This document shows, piece after piece, positions 58,544 through 64,000 of a stretch of 64,000 bases of DNA. The stretch covers positions 186,001 to 250,000 of the forward strand of contig VZRZ01005362.1 of the NCBI GenBank assembly GCA_013398175.1, written 5' to 3'. Position numbers and translations under genes: made by a program. Under the pieces are notes generated by a model, which saw only the letters and a program-made list of their open reading frames with translations, ran no database searches and was not told where the DNA came from. The first letter of the stretch is position 1. Each line of letters begins with the position of its first letter. Source of the stretch: Climacteris rufus. Taxonomy: Eukaryota > Chordata > Aves > Passeriformes > Climacteridae.

Positions 58544-58550
58544 AAATACA

Positions 58551-59883
58551 CCCACTCTCTCTGTGTTTTCAAACTAGAGCAGAGCATCAGAGATGAAAGG
58601 ATCTGCTTTTCTTTTAATCTCACAGTGCAGCTGCCTCATCTGTTGCCTGCAATGTGTCCATGCCACAGCAGCAAGTTTCACCTTTCTCCAAAAGCTACAT
58701 CCTCCTGACAGCACTGATAAACAGCAGGCAGGCAGCCAGGCTCACAGGGTCTTCCAAAATACCAACTCTGTGAACCCAGCCGTCATTTCTCCAGGATAGC
58801 TGTAAATCATACCCCAACTTTGCTGGCTCCCAGGGATCTCAGGGAGGCAGAGAACAGCAAAGCAATCTGCCCTTGCTGATCTTTCCAGCTTGCTCCTCTG
58901 TGAGCATCCCAGCCCCAGGCAGTGATAGTTTTGTCTTTCCCCTTTTCATATAAGAAATACATTAAGTAGAACAGCTTCACAGGAGGGACATGGTTGCCCA
59001 CTTTTTGCTTAGCCCTACCAAAAGGAAGGCTCATTCATCTGGGATCTGGCCATTCTTACTCTTTTCTGAGCCTTCACCATAAGATAACAGCAGGGAAAAC
59101 ATACAATGGAGCTATTTGAGCATATTCCCTGTATTCTCAGTTCTTTCTGCTCAGGGACCTCCTGCACCTTTTTTGAGGGAAGAACACCAGAAGATGGCTG
59201 TCCCTCATCATGTGCCACTCCCAGTGTGATCCAGCACATCAGTGGATTAGGCAGAATAATGGAAAGTCGGTGAAGAATCACAGCCTCACATTCTGTAGGA
59301 GCTCCAGCAAGACGATATTTAAAGATTATAACGAAATTTTCATTGTGTCAAAGGCAATAAAATATTCTGATGCAGAAACTCGATTTGTTGGTACTTTTTT
59401 CTCTTTATGAGTAGGGCAAAATTAGTACCTGGGGGATACAATAAATTTGTCTAGTCCTGAGGGTGACATATTTGATAAAAAATAAATGAATACCACAAAT
59501 CTTCAGCAGTAAACTAGTTAATAATGTATTGATCCCTGAATTACATGGTAAAAGTACAATATATCTTTTTTGGAGGGCATACCTCCGTTTTCAGGCATTT
59601 TTATTCACCCTGGGTATATAAATCTGCATTACTGAGGAGAAAGTTTAGTACAAAGTTATAGTGGCTGCTTATCAAAAATTTAATAAAGAGTGACTTAATC
59701 ATGTAAATGACACCAGGGCATGCAAGGAAAAAGAAAAGATGGGCTGATGTTTTCAAAGTAAACACAGCAATGCAATATTTATTCTGACTCATATAAGGAA
59801 TGACAACTAGGTACCAATAAGGTGTAGATCAATTTCATTTTCTTTGTTTATGCAAATATTTATTTCCATATACAAATATATGC
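58551..59883. other. Unique non-coding stretch
   Basis: No gene or repeat family recognised. Confidence 0.55.
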
Positions 59884-59962
59884 ATAAAACTTAATTATAA
59901 TCAGAAAACTTAATTATAATCAGAAAGCCTAATGATTTTCAGAAAACTTAATTATCATGAGT
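59884..59962. repeat. 19-bp AT-rich tandem repeat
   Basis: About four units of the form AAAACTTAATTATAATCAG; the third unit is altered (GCCTAATGATTTTCAG) and the fourth is partial (AAAACTTAATTATCATGAG). Each unit contains the homeodomain-like TTAATTA core. Confidence 0.9.
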
Positions 59963-60595
59963 AAGAATTAGCTTTCTCTTTTTGAAACACTGCCATAGTG
60001 AAGTAACTGGGATGTGAACCTGTTACCACTGAAATAATGGATCAAAAAAGTCATTGTGAGGGAAAAATTTGGCTCCTAAATCTCACCTGAGTAATTTCAC
60101 AGCTTATGCAGTTACTCCTCATTCATCAACCCTTGCCTGTCTTTCTAGATTTTGCAAAATATCATTGTAATTCAGTTAAAATTGGGATGGTTGTTTGAGC
60201 TGCCTTTTTTTCCTATAATTAGCCATGATATTACGGCACAACAGTCTGGAGCAGGCACCTCCTGAGTTAATGCCAGCTTAACTCACAGAAAGCACTGCAG
60301 CAGAGGCTTAAACAACCTCAGTGAGGAATCCACAGAAAGGTTTGTGTCAGGTCTGTTGAGTCAGTGCTGGACGTTACATTATGTGCTGGCCATAGAAGAG
60401 GAAAATATGTATGGAACTGACAGAACGTCAACTGTACCAGAGGACAGGTCTTCTCACCTTCACTTTGATTGAATATTTTAGTAACTTGGACTGTCAGTTT
60501 GCTACAAAAGTGTGAAACTTGCAGAGACAATGGGCAGCAGAAGGAAAAGATTGAAGATAGGAAGAAGGTTGCTCTTGTTGAACTTAGAGAATCAG
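59963..60595. other. Unique non-coding spacer
   Basis: Nothing recognised. Confidence 0.55.
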
Positions 60596-60937
60596 TCACA
60601 GAATGGTTTGGGTTGGAAGGGACTTTAAAGGTCATCTTGTTCCAACCCCCTGCCGTGGACACCTTGCACTAGACCAGGTTGCTCCAAGCCTCATCCAACA
60701 TGGCCTTGAACATTTCCAGGAATGGAGCATCCACAGTTTCTCTGGGCAACCTGTGCCAGGGCCTCACCACCGTTCCAGTAAAGAATTTCTTCCTCATATT
60801 TAACCTAAACCTGCCCTCTTTCAGTTTAAAGCCATCAAAAGTTTTGATGTAGAAAGCCCTTGTCAAAAGTCTCTCTTGTAGGTCCTTTCTTGTAGGTCCC
60901 TTTTAGGTACTGAAAGGCAGCCATGAGGTCCTGGATC
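60596..60937 (-). repeat. CR1 LINE, 5'-truncated, antisense
   Basis: Plus strand: TCACAGAATGGTTTGGGTTG, GGAAGGGACTTTAAAGGTC, CTAGACCAGGTTGCTCCAAG, CTGGGCAACCTGTGCCAGGG, then AAGAATTTCTTCCTCATATTT and CTCTTTCAGTTTAAAGCC, all collinear with the CR1 3' UTR. Toward the truncated end a CTTGTAGGTCC word is doubled (about 60876-60901), a small local duplication. Confidence 0.95.
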
Positions 60938-63900
60938 ATCTAATACTCCAAATACTTTCTGCAATAAAGTGTCATTTACTTCGCAGTTGTAAAATTGCCT
61001 CATGTTAACCCCTAGCATGTGGAGAGGAGAAGAAGAAAACTAAGTGTGTGCCTCTCTGCTCCAATGCCAGACCCATGGCCAAGAATTTCAGGAGTACATC
61101 TCACCCCAAGAATCCCAGACTACATTTTCAAAAGATGCCAGTGCCATGGCCTCTATTTTGTACTCTTAGTTTGGTCTGTACATGTCCATTCTAATAAAGT
61201 CTTTATCTTCTGAATTAGGAATAGAGCTGCACATGGTGAGTGGTCATTTGCCCAAATTAACCCTCAGGGTAAGCTTGGGAAGTTTATTGAGTTATGTCTA
61301 CAGTTGTAGCTAAACCAGGACAAATTTTGAGTGCAGGCTTCAGTGTGTAGTTATTGGTGCTATTCAATTGTAAAAGCGAACATTTATGTTACCAGAAGTG
61401 TTCATGGGTTCTCTTTTTCTGTGTTTCTTGTTATTGCTGCAGAGATTTCTGTATTACAGAGGAATTTTTTTATATCCCTGTCTGTGTACTTGATCATGAA
61501 CTCATAACCCTGATTTGGACATCACTGCTTATTGCTGTGGATGTGACAGGGATGCTACAAACAATATTATCACCTGCATCATCTGATGTCTGTCCTTTAG
61601 TGCTAAGTGTATCTTCCTTTTCCCTGCCCTTTAATATGGTGTCAAATAATTATAAGCTTTTTACAGCAGAAGCTTTACCCCCATGTGTATTGTCGTGTCA
61701 CTTTGTAAATCGTGGTGCCATTTTTGCTCCTGGACATATAAAAGCAAGAACAAATGAATCAATTAATTCTTGGGAGAAGAGATTGTCCTATTCAGGTGGT
61801 CCTGAATCAAAAGGACAATTTTGAAGTAGCTTGGCAAAACTACCACCTTTGTCTAACTCAGCACCAAAACTGTTATTTACACCCAAAGCTCCCAGTAGCT
61901 TTGTTCTGACTTGTGTTCATGGCTGGAAATATCTCCACTTCTCCATATTTGGTCTGGGGACAGCTCATTTTTCTATCGCTTTAGAAAAACTACAAAGGTG
62001 ACACTTGGGCAGATTTGCCATCAGTCTTCAGTGGGATGTTCTATTGATTTCAGATTAGCAAACATCATGTTAGAAAGGCTAAAGGTAGCCTGGTCTAAGA
62101 AAAGCCAGACTGAGAAAAATGGTGGCAAGGATCTTGCAAAGCACAGTTTTGCTCAGGCTGGGGACACGGGTTGGTTGATTGAACACTGCAGGTCTCTCCT
62201 TGCTGCACATGGCAGAGGGCTCATCTGTTTATACTTTTGTCACCTGTCAGCTGGATGGATGTGCCACAGATGAGAAAGGCACGTTGTTAGGTTTAGACAC
62301 TCACTGTAATGTGAAGAGAGTAAAGATTTTTCTCAGACCAGGGATGTACCGAAGAATTCTGCTTGCCCTCCAGACACACTAGCCTTCTCTTGGGTGCCAT
62401 CTGACACAATATTTAGGTACGAACTATTCAGTAGGTCTTTAGTATGTGGGTAAAATTAAGTACCGAGACAATTTTCTGAAAAGATGGGAATTTCAGACAC
62501 GGGCTCTTAACTGTGAGAAATAACATTACACTCTAAAGACAGCTCTTTTTTTTAATATTTATATTCTGAGCACATTAGGAAGTTTTCATTCATCATCCTT
62601 ATGACGTTGGAAATAGCACAGGGTGAGGTTAGGCAGAAGGGTAGATTTGAACCTGAGCGTTCTGATGCCTTTATCTGTAGATTTACATAATCTCGGGTGT
62701 GTACTCCTGCAGTTAATTACATGTATTCATCATCTTTTGATGACATATTTCCATTACATGACATCTTTCCAGTGTCACTCAGCACAGATTGGTTTGTTCT
62801 GAGGAATAAAAGGGAAATAATAACAGTCTTCCCACCATCACCATTTATGACCTGAACTTTCAATGTCCATAAATAAAAGTGATGAGGACTGTTGTGCACT
62901 CCTAAGGCCTTGAAGTTTTCTCTGATCATTTTGAAGAAAGAGTTTAAAACATTGAAATACTGTTTTCTTATGAGTTTAAGATTTTTTTACAGGAAAACTT
63001 AAATTTCCTGCTGGTGGAGAAACATTCTTGGAGGTCTTCCCAGACATTCTCTTTTTTAATATGAGAAATCTTGGCTTATCACGTGAGGAGGGAAGAGGAG
63101 ACAGAACAACAACAGTGCTTCAAAAAGTGCAGTACCCAGGTCAGCCTCAAGTCATCCCCTTCAACAACAGAGAAAACTGAGATGCAGAGCAATGAGGTGA
63201 CTTTACTGAAGTCACCCAAGGGCAGACCCTTGTCCTCTCCACCTCACGCTCACCTCACCTGTCTCCTCTTAGCAATGTCATGTGAATTTTGCATATTGTC
63301 AGCCCGTCTGTCAAACACACTAATCTTCAGACAAAGCCAAATAAAAAATGTGTTTAGGGGATTTATTTTCCCTTTTTTTTCTCTTAATAATTTCTGTGAA
63401 GGAAAAAGGAAATTAATTGAGCAACTCCATAATTTGTCAGGAAATGCATGCTCAGCCCAGGCTACAGGTGTTGTCCCTTGTCCCAGCAGATAAGTACATA
63501 TTGATAAGTCTGCATCACATCTCACATTGCCTAGTTGCATTTTTTGACCTTTTTATTCTCAGTAGGAAAGGTGAGCCTGAAGACTGAACTACCTTTTCTG
63601 GTGCTTGAGAGCAAGAAATCAAATTTATACAAAATACAGGTTCTTTTGCTCAGGTATCCTCAACACCAGAAGAGGTGACTTCTGTTATTCCTAGGAAAAG
63701 GTGGAGGGAAAGAAAAGAATACACAAACAAACAGGAAAAATCTGTAAAATGGGAAAATTTAGGCTGATGTTCTTTAGCTGAGAAATGAATATGCCGATAG
63801 AGCACCAGACAAAATTCCACAGACTAACCACTCTAACAAGTAAAGTGCCCTGATTGAAGAAGCCCACAAAAGAGGCTCATGTGAAGGTTCAGGGGCTCCA

Positions 63901-64000
63901 GCTCTGCCCACTGAGCTCCACACTGGTTCTAATGGGTTCTGGATGATGTTCCCCTCCCTGCCCCATTTTTTTTTTGCAGCACAGAATTAACGGAGAACCT
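60938..64000. other. Unique non-coding stretch to the window end
   Basis: No gene or named repeat. The piece 61010-61215 ends in CTAATAAAGTCTTTATCTTC and could be an old LTR tail, but no termini are visible. The block 62690-62830 is AT-rich with GTTAATTACATG and TCATCTTTTGATGA and might be weakly constrained. The longest frame (61354-61824) is not protein-like. Confidence 0.5.

Noticed and set aside
60960..61215. Possible LTR tail ending in AATAAAGTCTTTATC
   Set aside because: The poly(A)-like signal and T-rich end are suggestive, but no TG...CA boundaries or TATA box could be placed.
61354..61824. 156-codon plus-strand frame
   Set aside because: Cys/Phe/Leu-rich random composition, no motif, no splice or promoter context.

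Overview
This is a 64 kb piece of bird nuclear DNA that I read as non-coding, either intergenic or deep intronic. I found no convincing protein-coding gene, RNA gene, CRISPR array or operon. The bird assignment rests on about fifteen copies of the CR1 retrotransposon. Their diagnostic 3' ends (GGTCCCTTCCAACCC...ATTCTATGATTCT, or the complement) lie on both strands, and they are accompanied by avian-type endogenous retrovirus LTRs. I cannot tell the species, order or chromosome from the sequence alone. Every long open frame overlaps a repeat, has no homology I recognise, starts at a non-ATG codon, or runs through a tandem duplication or assembly gap. All are treated as chance.

Layout. 1-6.4 kb: unique sequence with a 52-N gap in an A-rich tract at 2576-2627, a stretch with retained CpGs (3.0-4.2 kb) and a perfect 16-bp palindrome near 4.9 kb. 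6.4-17 kb: six CR1 copies at 6.4, 8.1, 10.6, 11.2, 13.1 and 17.0 kb; the first still carries a frameshifted end of the CR1 reverse-transcriptase ORF. 17-27 kb: mostly unique, with a CR1 at 20.2 kb whose edge has been tandemly duplicated (162 bp x 2) and an AT-rich homeodomain-type block at 24.6-25.0 kb. 27-34.2 kb: LTRs at 27.0, 30.1 and 33.6 kb interleaved with CR1s at 29.5, 30.8 and 33.0 kb. 34-42 kb: unique sequence, a CR1 at 38.8 kb, then two abutting CR1s at 40.0-41.3 kb that include a second ORF2 remnant. 42-54 kb: a palindrome-bearing candidate conserved element at 44.0-44.4 kb, a second truncated copy of the 33.6-kb LTR family at 45.6 kb, an old CR1 at 47.6 kb and a reverse-oriented LTR at 52.5 kb. 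54-64 kb: an 84-bp minisatellite with two unit types (57.27-57.57 kb) lying among short exon-like open frames, a 19-bp tandem repeat at 59.9 kb, and a last CR1 at 60.6 kb.

No genes work together here. The readable biology is the history of retrotransposition (CR1 LINEs and ERV LTRs, all non-autonomous remnants), local tandem duplication, and a few unique stretches that look like constrained regulatory DNA. The last are inferences from motif content and need a multi-species alignment. I did not find a new biological system; the items most worth a second look are the palindrome-bearing blocks, the two-type minisatellite, the duplicated CR1 edge and the exon-like frames at 56.9-58.6 kb.
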